Assembly: GCA_004558185.1 (NCBI GenBank)
Contig: SFDP01000019.1
Span: 1 to 42,396, forward strand
Length of the DNA: 42,396 bases
Direction: 5' to 3'
Source of the DNA: Lachnospiraceae bacterium
GTDB taxonomy: Bacteria; Bacillota; Clostridia; Lachnospirales; Lachnospiraceae
Part shown: in pieces, positions 7,588 through 15,292 of the stretch
How the letters are laid out: each line of letters begins with the position of its first letter
How positions within the stretch are numbered: the stretch's first letter is position 1
Made by a program: the position numbers and the translations under genes
The notes under the pieces: model-generated
Told to the model about the DNA's origin: nothing
Databases searched by the model: none
Seen by the model: only the letters and a program-made list of their open reading frames with translations

Positions 7588-8925
7588 ATGTATTATTACA
7601 TTGTTGAGCTTTCTAAATATGCCATTGCGTTTCTCATGGCTATTTACACGCTGGAGTGCTTTCTGGCTCTGAAAAGAGAGGGAAGCAGCCCTAAGACCGG
7701 TGTTTTTGTGCGTCAGGGTATCGAAATGTTTCTGATTCAGTTTCTGGCCTATTTAAGTATGTGTCTTAGGACCGGTCAGATTGAATATCTGTTTTTCTAT
7801 GCCTTTCTGCAGATTGCCCTGTTTTCTACCATGGTACTGTATCAGATGCTTTATCCGTCGGTAAACCGGCTGTTGATCAATAATATGTGTATGCTGTTAA
7901 GCATAGGCTTCATTATGCTGACCAGGCTGGATTACCAAAAGGCCATTAAACAGTTTTTCATTGTGGTGGTGGGACTGATCCTGGCACTGATTATTCCTTA
8001 TTTTATTGAGAAGCTGCGGGGAATAAAGCATTTAAAATGGCTATTTGGCTTTGGTGGGATTTTTGCACTTTCCGTAGTATTGATTTTGGGACAGGTGACC
8101 CAGGGATCAAAGATCAGCTATACGGTTTTTGGGATAACTCTTCAGCCCTCTGAATTTGTAAAAATCCTCTATGCCTTTTTTGTAGCAGCTCTTTTGTATA
8201 AGGCTAAAAGATTCTGGCAGGTGGCCATATCTGCTTTTTTTGCCGGTATTCATATATTGATTCTGGTGGTTTCCAAGGATTTGGGAAGCTCACTGATTTT
8301 TTTCGTGGGCTATCTTTTTGTTTTACTTATTTCCACAGGAAACTATCTGTATTTTGGCGGGGGATTAATTGCAGGTGGTTTTGCTTCTGTAGTGGCATAC
8401 CACCTTTTTGGTCATGTGAGAGTTCGTGTTCAGGCCTTTTTAGACCCCTTTACCGTCATTGATAATGAAGGATACCAGATGTCACAATCTCTGTTTGCCA
8501 TCGGAAGCGGCAACTGGTTTGGCATGGGGCTTTATCAGGGTACCCCCTCTGATATTCCCTTTGTAGAATCGGACTTCATGTTTTCCGCAGTGGCAGAGGA
8601 GCTGGGGGGAATCTTTGCTGTCTGCCTGATCCTGGTCTGTCTCACCTGCTTTCTGGCTTTTTTAAAAATATCCATGGGGCTGGAGGACAGGTTTTACCGT
8701 CTGGTGGGCTGCTGTCTGGGCGTGATGTATATTTTTCAGATTTTTCTTACCATAGGCGGCGGAATGAAATTTATTCCTCTGACGGGAGTTACTCTGCCTT
8801 TGGTCAGTTATGGTGGGAGCAGTGTACTGACTACGGTAATCATGTTTGCCATTATGCAGGGTCTGCAGTTGATCCGGCATGATGAAAAGCTCATTGCTCA
8901 GGTCAGTGGAATAGAAGAGGAATAA
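7588..8925 (+). CDS. SEDS family peptidoglycan glycosyltransferase (FtsW/RodA/SpoVE-like)
   Basis: A 445-residue multi-pass membrane protein (about ten helices) of the SEDS family, which polymerises lipid II into glycan strands. Family features include LQPSEFVKI, VSKDLGSSLIFF, the long extracellular loop with GYQMSQSLFAIGSGNWFGMGLYQG and VAEELGG, and the C-terminal PLTGVTLPLVSYGGSS. The N-terminus has extra helices before the conserved core. The gene is followed after four bases by a class B PBP, the usual enzymatic partner. The AAGGAG lies 15 bases from the ATG, a rather long distance. Whether it serves elongation, division or sporulation cannot be told from sequence; the pairing resembles the rodA-pbpA arrangement. 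Confidence 0.9.
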   Translation: MYYYIVELSKYAIAFLMAIYTLECFLALKREGSSPKTGVFVRQGIEMFLIQFLAYLSMCLRTGQIEYLFFYAFLQIALFSTMVLYQMLYPSVNRLLINNMCMLLSIGFIMLTRLDYQKAIKQFFIVVVGLILALIIPYFIEKLRGIKHLKWLFGFGGIFALSVVLILGQVTQGSKISYTVFGITLQPSEFVKILYAFFVAALLYKAKRFWQVAISAFFAGIHILILVVSKDLGSSLIFFVGYLFVLLISTGNYLYFGGGLIAGGFASVVAYHLFGHVRVRVQAFLDPFTVIDNEGYQMSQSLFAIGSGNWFGMGLYQGTPSDIPFVESDFMFSAVAEELGGIFAVCLILVCLTCFLAFLKISMGLEDRFYRLVGCCLGVMYIFQIFLTIGGGMKFIPLTGVTLPLVSYGGSSVLTTVIMFAIMQGLQLIRHDEKLIAQVSGIEEE

Positions 8926-8929
8926 AAGG

Positions 8930-10390
8930 ATGTGGAAAAAAAGGAAAGAAGCAGGGCTGGAAAAAGAAGAGAAGAAGGAACGGGGCAGAAATAACAGAGA
9001 GTTTTATTTTACCGGAGCTTTCTTCTCGCTGCTGTTTCTGGCTATGATTGCTTATTACGTTTATTTTGTACAGGAAAAGGGGCGGGAGATGATCAACAAT
9101 AGCTATAATTCCCGCCAGTATATTCTGGCCAGCCAAAATACCCGGGGGACAATATATTCTGCCGATGAAGAGGTGCTGGCTGAAACCCTTATCGGTGCTG
9201 ATGGAAAGGAGGTTCGCACTTATCCTTATCAAAACCTTTTTGCCCATGTGGTAGGCTTTTCTACCAAGGGGAAAACAGGAATTGAGGCGCAGGCCAACTC
9301 CTATTTGATTCAATCCAGCATATCCCTGTCTGCAAAGGTGGAAAATGAGGTGGCGGCAGTGAAAAACCCGGGAGATAATGTGTATACCTCTCTGCGTGTG
9401 GATTTACAGGAAACTGCCAGCAAAGCCCTGGGAGTGTATCAGGGAGCCATTATCGTCAGTAACGTAAAAACAGGAGAGATCCTTGCTATGGTTTCAAAAC
9501 CCGATTTTAATCCTGAGACTATCGTTCAGGATTGGGACTCATATGTGGAGGATAAGAACAGCTCTGTCCTTCTTAACCGCGCTACCCAGGGAATATATCC
9601 TCCCGGCTCTACATTTAAAATGGTAACTGCACTGGCCTATCTTAGGCAGAATAACGGTAACTATGCCAACTATCGGTATCAGTGTAATGGGTATTTTACC
9701 TATGGGGACAGTCGGATCACCTGCTACCATGGAACGGCTCATAACAGCGTGAATTTTGTAAGTTCATTTGCTAAATCCTGCAACTGTTCCTTTGCCAATA
9801 TGGGACTTATGCTGGACAGAGGAATCTATCATGATACCATCACCCAGTTAGGATTTAACCAGAATCTTCCCGTTAATTTTAATTACAGCAGAAGCAATCT
9901 GACGGTGGATGAAAGTATTTCGGATGAGGATATGATTCAGATTTCCTTTGGGCAGGGCAGTGTGCAGATGACCCCCTTGCATCTGCATCTAATTACTAAT
10001 GCTATTGCCAATGGGGGCACTCCGATGAAGCCCACTTTAATCAATCGGATAGTTTCAGCCCAGGGAAATACGGTAGAAACCTTTAATCCGGTAAGCTACA
10101 AGGCATTGATGACGGAAACGGAAGCCGAAACCTTAAAGGAACTGATGACTGCTGTGGTGGAAACCGGTACGGCTACCCGATTAAGAGGCTTGGAATACAC
10201 GGCCGCAGGAAAAACCGGTTCTGCAGAGTATAATAAGGTGAAGGCAGATTCTCATGCCTGGTTTACCGGCTTTGCACCGGCAGATGATCCCGAGATTTCG
10301 GTTACCATTATTGTAGAGCGTATAGGCTCCGGCGGGGATTATGCGGTTCCCATTGCCAAACGAATCTTTGATGCCTATTTTGGAGTTTGA
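8930..10390 (+). CDS. Class B penicillin-binding protein (PbpA/FtsI-like transpeptidase)
   Basis: A 486-residue class B PBP, the transpeptidase partner of the SEDS protein encoded just upstream. A short cytoplasmic basic tail is followed by one transmembrane anchor (about 28-48), a small N-terminal domain, and the transpeptidase domain with all three motifs: STFK (Ser227, Lys230), SCN (283-285) and KTGS (428-431). The N-terminal domain is much shorter than that of PBP2/PBP3 and resembles PbpA-type enzymes. The start follows the SEDS stop by four bases, with AGGAATAAAAGG as ribosome-binding region, so the two are probably translated together. Confidence 0.92.
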   Translation: MWKKRKEAGLEKEEKKERGRNNREFYFTGAFFSLLFLAMIAYYVYFVQEKGREMINNSYNSRQYILASQNTRGTIYSADEEVLAETLIGADGKEVRTYPYQNLFAHVVGFSTKGKTGIEAQANSYLIQSSISLSAKVENEVAAVKNPGDNVYTSLRVDLQETASKALGVYQGAIIVSNVKTGEILAMVSKPDFNPETIVQDWDSYVEDKNSSVLLNRATQGIYPPGSTFKMVTALAYLRQNNGNYANYRYQCNGYFTYGDSRITCYHGTAHNSVNFVSSFAKSCNCSFANMGLMLDRGIYHDTITQLGFNQNLPVNFNYSRSNLTVDESISDEDMIQISFGQGSVQMTPLHLHLITNAIANGGTPMKPTLINRIVSAQGNTVETFNPVSYKALMTETEAETLKELMTAVVETGTATRLRGLEYTAAGKTGSAEYNKVKADSHAWFTGFAPADDPEISVTIIVERIGSGGDYAVPIAKRIFDAYFGV

Positions 10391-10424
10391 AATTTCACTG
10401 AGATTTTACTTTGGAAATAATTCC

Positions 10425-10453
10425 TTGCTTAATGGTCAAAAGTGTTCTATACT
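10425..10453 (+). promoter_or_regulatory. Promoter for the Nudix gene
   Basis: TTGCTT (10425-10430), 17-nt spacer, TATACT (10448-10453), about 60 nt before the start codon. Confidence 0.6.
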
Positions 10454-10514
10454 GTAATCAGTTTAGATGTGCTTCCAATAATGGGAGCAGCACACCAATC
10501 AGGGAGGAATTGCA

Positions 10515-10967
10515 ATGATAGAAGCAACGAGCTGTGGCGGTGTGGTTATTTTTCGAGGTAAGATATTGCTTTTGTATAAGAATTTTAAGAATAAGTACGA
10601 AGGCTGGGTTTTGCCAAAAGGTACTGTAGAAGAGGGCGAGGAGTTTAAGGATACTGCCACCAGAGAGGTTTTGGAGGAGTCCGGAGCCACGGCCGCAATT
10701 ATTAAGTATATAGGAAAAAGTGAATATACTTTCAATGTGCCGGAGGATACAGTGGAGAAGGAGGTCCACTGGTATTTGATGATGGCCGACAGCTATTACA
10801 GTAAACCACAACGCGAAGAATTTTTTGTTGATTCCGGTTACTATAAATATCATGAAGCCTACCATTTATTGAAGTTTGCGAATGAGCGTCAGATATTGGA
10901 GAAGGCATATACTGAGTATCTGGAACTGAAAAAAAGTAATCTTTGGGGAAGCAGAAAATACTACTAA
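10515..10967 (+). CDS. Nudix hydrolase
   Basis: A 150-residue Nudix protein. The complete Nudix box GX5EX7REVXEEXG spans residues 36-58 (from GTVEEGEE to REVLEESGA), giving the metal-binding glutamates for cleavage of a nucleoside diphosphate linked to another group. The N-terminal TSCGGVVIFRGKILLLY strand and GWVLPKG are typical of small mutT/Ap4A-hydrolase-like members, but the substrate cannot be assigned. GGGAGG before the ATG is a good ribosome-binding site. It is flanked by its own promoter and terminator and is therefore likely monocistronic. Confidence 0.92.
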   Translation: MIEATSCGGVVIFRGKILLLYKNFKNKYEGWVLPKGTVEEGEEFKDTATREVLEESGATAAIIKYIGKSEYTFNVPEDTVEKEVHWYLMMADSYYSKPQREEFFVDSGYYKYHEAYHLLKFANERQILEKAYTEYLELKKSNLWGSRKYY

Positions 10968-10968
10968 G

Positions 10969-10989
10969 GAGGCGTTAGTCGCCTCTTTT
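10969..10989 (+). terminator. Rho-independent terminator after the Nudix gene
   Basis: GAGGCG (10969-10974) pairs with CGCCTC (10980-10985), 5-nt loop, followed by TTTT. Confidence 0.75.
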
Positions 10990-11034
10990 GTATTCACTTT
11001 ATTATTTCAGGCAGTAAAAATGGGGATTAACTCT

Positions 11035-11134
11035 GGGATTTGTATTGAAGCGTCACAAATCCTCTGATGGCAGAGACGAATCTGAAATTCGGTTTGCGTT
11101 CCTCGGCGCAAGACGCTTCGGAATGGGGATTAAT
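11035..11134 (+). repeat. Dispersed ~100-nt structured repeat, copy 2 (leader of small conserved gene)
   Basis: Second copy of the repeat at 1324-1421. Stem 1: GGATTTGT (11036-11043) with ACAAATCC (11055-11062). Stem 2: CGAAT (11077-11081) with ATTCG (11087-11091). Stem 3: TTGCG (11094-11098) with CGCAA (11107-11111). The loop GAAGCGT (11047-11053) is complementary to ACGCTTC (11113-11119). The 3' end gives the GGGG ribosome-binding sequence of the next gene. The 12-mer AATGGGGATTAA occurs at both 11019-11030 and 11122-11133, either as a target-site duplication or as the remnant of a neighbouring unit. Confidence 0.8.
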
Positions 11135-11443
11135 ATGCGATTTCGAAAGGAACTCTATCTGGGTGAGGGAATAAGAAATAGCTGGAAAATCAGGAGAAGG
11201 CTTAAAACCGGGGCCGGAATGCTTAATCTGTATGTGATCTCCATTGCTTCCGGCAGCAATCAGTTGGAGTGTACACATTGCAGTTTCTTTAAACAGCGGC
11301 TGATTCGGGAAAACGTCGGATTAATTGTGGGGCTGGCAAAGGGATATCCTGAGGCACAGCAGTTAATGATCGCTATGATCGAGGACTCCCTAAGACTAAC
11401 CGGAACTCCCAACGTCAAGGAATATCTGTTAAGCGGGAGATGA
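11135..11443 (+). CDS. Small conserved protein of unknown function
   Basis: A 102-residue soluble protein beginning MRFRKELYLGEGI and containing LKTGAGMLNLYVISIASGSNQLECTHCSFFKQ, with a CTHC pair. It resembles a small uncharacterised protein that recurs in Clostridia; no function is known to me. A frame runs upstream to 11045, but that part is the structured repeat. The ATG at 11135 is preferred because it corresponds to the start-codon position of repeat copy 1. It is followed after 10 nt by the DUF2953 gene, so it is probably in one transcript with DUF2953 and gerW. Confidence 0.7.
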   Translation: MRFRKELYLGEGIRNSWKIRRRLKTGAGMLNLYVISIASGSNQLECTHCSFFKQRLIRENVGLIVGLAKGYPEAQQLMIAMIEDSLRLTGTPNVKEYLLSGR

Positions 11444-11453
11444 AGAGGTTTTC

Positions 11454-12479
11454 ATGGGCTTATTGATACTTCAGGTATTAAAATGGATTTTATGGATTAT
11501 TTTATGCCTTTTGCTTGGCATAGTCGTTCTTTCGCTTTTGGTTCTTCTGGTGCCGGTTCGTTATCGGATCGAAGGAGAATATCATGAAAAGGCGGAGGAT
11601 ATCTCCGGAAGGGTGAGCTGGCTGTTGTCCTCAGTACAGTTTTCCTTTGTCTACCAAAAGGGGTTGAAAAAGAGGTTCAGGCTTTTTGGGATTACCCTTT
11701 ATGACTCAGACAGACCCCAAAAGGCATCAAGGAAGAAAAGAAAATCTCGAAAGGCTTTTGGGAACAGGATAGCTGATCCAAACCGGGAGGCAGCCAAAGA
11801 GGAGGAGGCCAACTCGGAGAGAAAGGATTTAAGGAAAGAAGCTGTATCAGACGAAGCAGACAGCATAGAGAAGCCAGAGCTTTCCAAGTCCGATTCAATG
11901 GCCGAAGAGCCGGTGAAGGCTTTCACCGGGCTATCGGGAAGAACTAAGGGAGGCCTGGAAAGCCTTTGGAATAAGGGGAAAGAAATCTGGCAAAAGCTGC
12001 AGAATCTAATCCATCAACTAAAATTGCTTTGGAAGAGCTGTGGGAATAAGGTCGAGCTGGTAAAACATTACCGGGATATCTGGCAGAGAGAAAGTACCCA
12101 GGTTACCTGGCAGAAGGCCAGAAAAAGGATAGGCTGGGCACTGAAACCGACTCTTCCCCGTAAGTGGCTGCTGACAGGCAATATCGGATTTGATGACCCT
12201 TCTCTGACAGGGCAGCTAATGGCCGGTATGGGCATTCTCTATCCCATACATGGCGGTCATTTGCAGATTATTCCGGATTTTGAAAGGAGCCATTTGGAAG
12301 TTAAAGGCTATGCAAAGGGAAAAATCGTCTTATGCGTAGTCCTTTATCATTTGCTCATCCTTATCCTGGATAAGAATTGTATGGCGTTTCTCAAATGGAT
12401 TCTGCAGGGAACAGCAAGGGATAATCAGAAAGAAAACGAAGATAATAATATGCAGGAGGTAACACATGACAGACAATAG
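11454..12479 (+). CDS. DUF2953 domain protein
   Basis: A 341-residue protein with an N-terminal membrane helix (about 5-35), a hydrophilic region rich in K, E, R and S from about 85 to 165, and a C-terminal DUF2953 region containing WLLTGNIGFDDPSLTGQLMAG and a strand-rich end with a second hydrophobic stretch. DUF2953 genes are commonly next to gerW (ytfJ) in spore formers, as here, and a sporulation link is inferred from that. The last 14 bases overlap the start of gerW, whose AGGAGG lies inside this gene, so translation is likely coupled. Confidence 0.8.
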   Translation: MGLLILQVLKWILWIILCLLLGIVVLSLLVLLVPVRYRIEGEYHEKAEDISGRVSWLLSSVQFSFVYQKGLKKRFRLFGITLYDSDRPQKASRKKRKSRKAFGNRIADPNREAAKEEEANSERKDLRKEAVSDEADSIEKPELSKSDSMAEEPVKAFTGLSGRTKGGLESLWNKGKEIWQKLQNLIHQLKLLWKSCGNKVELVKHYRDIWQRESTQVTWQKARKRIGWALKPTLPRKWLLTGNIGFDDPSLTGQLMAGMGILYPIHGGHLQIIPDFERSHLEVKGYAKGKIVLCVVLYHLLILILDKNCMAFLKWILQGTARDNQKENEDNNMQEVTHDRQ

Positions 12480-12876
12480 TTTCAGTTCCGTAATGACCTC
12501 CCTGTTAAAGGGAGTAGATAGTGTATTAAGTACGAAGACCGTAGTAGGAGAGGCAATTACCATCGGGGATACCATCATTCTTCCCCTGGTAGATGTGTCC
12601 TTTGGCCTGGGAGCCGGTGCAGGCTGCCAGGAGAAAAAGAATAATGGTGCCGGAGGCGTTGGAGGTAAGATGAGTCCAAGTGCAGTGCTGGTAATTAAAG
12701 ACGGGCATACTAAATTGGTCAACATCAAACAACAGGATGGTATGACCAAAATTTTAGATATGATTCCGGATGTGGTAGACCGGTTTACCGCCAAAGAGAC
12801 AAAGAATGAGCTGATGTCGGATGAAGAGGCAAAGAAGGTGGCTTTTCCCAAGGAGAGCAGTGAAAGCGAAGCATAG
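12466..12876 (+). CDS. gerW: GerW family sporulation protein (YtfJ)
   Basis: A 136-residue GerW/YtfJ protein, a family needed for normal spore germination in Bacillus. It shows the family order: a helix with MTSLLKGVDSVLSTKTVVGEAI, then IGDTIILPLVDVSFGLGAGAG, a glycine-rich stretch (about 46-66), and SPSAVLVIKDG. A charged tail follows. The AGGAGGTAACAC ribosome-binding sequence fixes the start inside the end of the DUF2953 gene. Presence of this gene supports a spore-forming host. Confidence 0.92.
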   Translation: MTDNSFSSVMTSLLKGVDSVLSTKTVVGEAITIGDTIILPLVDVSFGLGAGAGCQEKKNNGAGGVGGKMSPSAVLVIKDGHTKLVNIKQQDGMTKILDMIPDVVDRFTAKETKNELMSDEEAKKVAFPKESSESEA

Positions 12877-13025
12877 CTTATTGAAAACCGTATGCTGTCA
12901 GAGCTGACCAACGGTATTGATACAGGGAAAAGACCAGAATTCCTTCCTGCTTGGAGGAAAGAATATAGGTGGAATTATTGGCTATACAGATAAAGAAGAT
13001 GAAAAAGTGATAACGGTGTCTAAAG

Positions 13026-13064
13026 AAAAGAACTGTGACGGGTCAATCCCGGCACAGTTCTTTT
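13026..13064. terminator. Bidirectional terminator between gerW and fprA
   Basis: Stem AAAAGAACTGTG (13026-13037) with CACAGTTCTTTT (13053-13064), extended inside by CGGG/CCCG after one mismatch. It ends in T runs on both strands and overlaps the last codons of fprA. Confidence 0.8.
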
Positions 13065-14200
13065 GCTAATTGTTCAAGCTGTTTCATGTCTTCATCCTTA
13101 ACTGCCGAAAGAATTCTTGCGGTAGTGTCCGTAAAGGTAAGGGTTTTGCATTTTTCCAGCATTCCCTGCATCACTTTAGCAGCGGTAGGTGCCCAGCTTC
13201 CGTTCTCCACAAGGGCAACCTTGCGATTCTGGTAATTCCGCTCCGTCAAATGCTCAATAAAGGTTCGCATGAAGGGGAATACATCTCCATTGTAGGTAGG
13301 AGAGGCCAACACCAGTCTGCTGAGCCGGAAGGCATCGGTCACTGCCTCTGAAAGATCGCAGCGAGCCAGATCATACAGAACTATCTCCCGGCAGCCTTCT
13401 TTTTTCAGATATTCCTCCAAAAGCAAAGCAGCCTTTTTCGTATTTCCATAGGCTGAGGCATAGGCAATAACCACACCGTCGCTCTCAGGCTGATAGGATG
13501 ACCAGGTCTGATAAAGCTTTAAACAGATGCTTACACTTTTGTCTAAAACAGAACCATGGAGAGAGCATATCTTCTGAATATCCAGATCGGCCAGCTTTTT
13601 CAGCAGCGCCTGAACCTGAGCGCCATATTTGGAAACGATTGCCATATAATAACGACGCCCCGGAGCAATCCATTCCTCAATGCTTTCAGGGGCACCAAAA
13701 CAGCCGAAGCCATCTGCAGAAAACAGAACCTTATCATGACTGTCATAGGTCACAATCACCTCCGGCCAGTGTACCATAGGTGCGGTAATAAACGTAAGCT
13801 CATGTTTTCCCAGACAAAGGCTGTCACCTTCGCCTACGATCATTCCCCGGTCGCCGTAATCCGTTCCGAAAAAATTCCTGATCATAGAAAATGCCTTTGC
13901 AGATGCTACCAGCTTAGCCTCCGGCCAGGTTTCCATAAAGAATTGAATATTGGCCGAATGGTCCGGCTCCATATGCTGGACAATCAGATAGTCCGGTGTT
14001 CGACCCTCAAGAGCAGCCTCCAAATTCTGCTTCCACTCCTGAGTGAAATGAACATCCACCGTATCCATAATCGCAATCTGCTCGTCTATAATGGCATAAG
14101 AATTATAGGTTATTCCGTTCGAAGCAGCATACTGTCCTTCAAACAAATCAATTTTTGTGTCCGTTACACCTATATATTTGATTGAATCTGAAATCTTCAT
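13043..14200 (-). CDS. fprA: Flavo-diiron protein FprA (oxygen or nitric oxide reductase)
   Basis: A 385-residue A-type flavoprotein. The N-terminal MBL-fold diiron domain carries the ligand motif HMEPDH (His76, Glu78, Asp80, His81) and later ligands in the APMVHWPE and SADGFG regions plus LHGS. The C-terminal flavodoxin domain (from about 245) has the FMN loop YASAYGNTKKAA and ASPTYNGDVFP. In anaerobes these enzymes reduce O2 to water or NO to N2O and protect against oxidative or nitrosative stress. A longer frame starts at 14215, but the GGAGG lying in it points to the ATG at 14200. A consensus promoter with an inverted repeat over its -35 lies upstream. Confidence 0.92.
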   Translation of the reverse strand: MKISDSIKYIGVTDTKIDLFEGQYAASNGITYNSYAIIDEQIAIMDTVDVHFTQEWKQNLEAALEGRTPDYLIVQHMEPDHSANIQFFMETWPEAKLVASAKAFSMIRNFFGTDYGDRGMIVGEGDSLCLGKHELTFITAPMVHWPEVIVTYDSHDKVLFSADGFGCFGAPESIEEWIAPGRRYYMAIVSKYGAQVQALLKKLADLDIQKICSLHGSVLDKSVSICLKLYQTWSSYQPESDGVVIAYASAYGNTKKAALLLEEYLKKEGCREIVLYDLARCDLSEAVTDAFRLSRLVLASPTYNGDVFPFMRTFIEHLTERNYQNRKVALVENGSWAPTAAKVMQGMLEKCKTLTFTDTTARILSAVKDEDMKQLEQLAKELCRD

Positions 14201-14239
14201 TAAGGGTTCCTCCATTTCATATAGTTAAAAAGATATCGC

Positions 14240-14324
14240 AGCTATTCAGCGCCCTTATCGTTACGGCTACTATACACTCTTTTACTGGGTATCCGAAGCA
14301 GATGTGCGTGCCTGCTGAACAGCT
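14240..14324. repeat. Degenerate inverted repeat in the fprA leader
   Basis: AGCTATTCAGC (14240-14250) and GCTGAACAGCT (14314-14324) are complementary except one position and bound about 85 bp. The outer sequence CTATTCAG-N-GCC also occurs in the terminal repeat of the element at 19081-19219, so the two may be related. It lies in the transcribed leader of fprA. Confidence 0.4.
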
Positions 14325-14375
14325 TCAGGTTATCTGCACATTACAGAATGGTATAGGTAAATATCTTTCGGGGCT

Positions 14376-14404
14376 ATTGTACAGTAAATACTTCAGATTG
14401 ACAA
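14376..14404 (-). promoter_or_regulatory. fprA promoter with inverted repeat over the -35
   Basis: Minus strand: TTGTCA (14404-14399), 17-nt spacer, TACAAT (14381-14376). The -35 is one arm of the perfect inverted repeat TGACAA-TAAT-TTGTCA at 14399-14414, a candidate operator. Confidence 0.65.
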
Positions 14405-14494
14405 TAATTTGTCATGTCTTTTTTTCAATACAACATCCTGAGAGAAGAGGAGAAACGAAATGCCCTGAATTCCCGGCTGTCTGAGGTGGGACAA

Positions 14495-14524
14495 CAAAAA
14501 AACTGCCGTATTCCTACGACAGTT
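14495..14524 (-). terminator. Terminator after rpmB
   Basis: On the minus strand AACTGTCGTA (14524-14515) pairs with TACGGCAGTT (14510-14501), 4-nt loop and one mismatch, followed by a T run. Confidence 0.75.
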
Positions 14525-14536
14525 CCCGTGAGTCAA

Positions 14537-14722
14537 CTAAGCTCTTTCTACTTTACCAGACTTTAAGCAGCTGGTACAAACGTGCAGCTTCTTTGCAGCT
14601 CCGTTTACCTTACATTTAATACTCTTAACGTTCGACTTCCAAATACGATTGGATCTTCTATGAGAATGGCTAACGTTATTACCGAAATGTACGCCTTTAC
14701 CACAAATATCGCATTTTGCCAT
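14537..14722 (-). CDS. rpmB: 50S ribosomal protein L28
   Basis: L28, 61 residues, of the zinc-binding (C+) type: Cys4 and Cys7 (CDIC) and Cys49 and Cys52 (CTSC). Family sequence is clear: MAKCDICGKGVHFGNNVSHSH, then RRSNRIWKSNVK. The frame extends to 14749, but AGGAGGTGTCAAC directly before the ATG at 14722 fixes the start. It is divergent from asp23, an arrangement also conserved in Bacillus (rpmB / yloU-yloV). Confidence 0.97.
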   Translation of the reverse strand: MAKCDICGKGVHFGNNVSHSHRRSNRIWKSNVKSIKCKVNGAAKKLHVCTSCLKSGKVERA

Positions 14723-14771
14723 GTTGACACCTCCTAACCGTAAAATCATCCTTACGAATCACAACAGTAGT

Positions 14772-14800
14772 ATAATAGCAGAAGAATAATATAAATGCAA
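14772..14800 (-). promoter_or_regulatory. Promoter for rpmB
   Basis: Minus strand: TTGCAT (14800-14795), 17-nt spacer, TATTAT (14777-14772). Confidence 0.5.
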
Positions 14801-14850
14801 GCAGAAAATATAGAAAATATACAAAATCTTGTGAAATCATTATTTAAAGG

Positions 14851-14879
14851 TTTATTTTTTTTCTTAAAACGAGTATAAT
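14851..14879 (+). promoter_or_regulatory. Promoter for asp23-yloV
   Basis: Perfect -10 TATAAT (14874-14879), with a weak -35 TTTATT (14851-14856) at 17 nt in a T-rich stretch. Confidence 0.5.
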
Positions 14880-14919
14880 GGGTACGTTATATAAGGTTAA
14901 ACGATGAAGGAGGTACTAC

Positions 14920-15279
14920 ATGAAAGGATCTTCTATGAACACTCATATGGGTAAAATCACTATTGACAAGGAGGTTGTCTGCCGCTATGCAGGCAGTGTG
15001 GCTGTAGAATGTTTTGGCATTGTGGGCATGGCAGGCATCAGTGTTAAGGATGGCCTGGTTAAGCTGTTGAAGATGGACAGTATTACCCGGGGAATTGCCG
15101 TTAGAATGGAGAACAACAAGCTGACCTTGGATTTTCATGTCATCGTGGCTTATGGAGTGAGCATCATTGCTGTTTCTGATAATTTGATTGAAAATGTGAA
15201 GTATAGGGTGGAAGAATTTACAGGCATAGACGTAGGGAAAATCAATGTCTATGTGGAAGGAGTAAGAGCGATTGATTAA
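14920..15279 (+). CDS. Asp23/Gls24 family envelope stress response protein (YloU)
   Basis: A 119-residue Asp23/Gls24 (YloU) protein. It shows the family core GKITIDKEVVCRYAGSVAVECFGIVGMAG, then ITRGIAVRMENNKLTLDFHVIVAYGVSI and the C-terminal NVYVEGVR. Role: envelope-associated protein, often paired with the DAK protein YloV as here. GAAGGAGGTACTAC before the ATG is a very strong ribosome-binding site. The next gene follows closely, so the two are one operon. Confidence 0.92.
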   Translation: MKGSSMNTHMGKITIDKEVVCRYAGSVAVECFGIVGMAGISVKDGLVKLLKMDSITRGIAVRMENNKLTLDFHVIVAYGVSIIAVSDNLIENVKYRVEEFTGIDVGKINVYVEGVRAID

Positions 15280-15292
15280 GGAGGATATTCAA

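Noticed and set aside
10466..10495. Hairpin before the Nudix gene (TGCTTCC / GGGAGCA) as a riboswitch
   Set aside because: It is a single 7-bp hairpin with a wobble and no conserved aptamer features.
14398..14425. TTGACA on the plus strand in the fprA-rpmB gap
   Set aside because: No acceptable -10 follows at 16-18 bases (only a T run), and no plus-strand gene is served. It is the reverse complement arm of the fprA -35 repeat.
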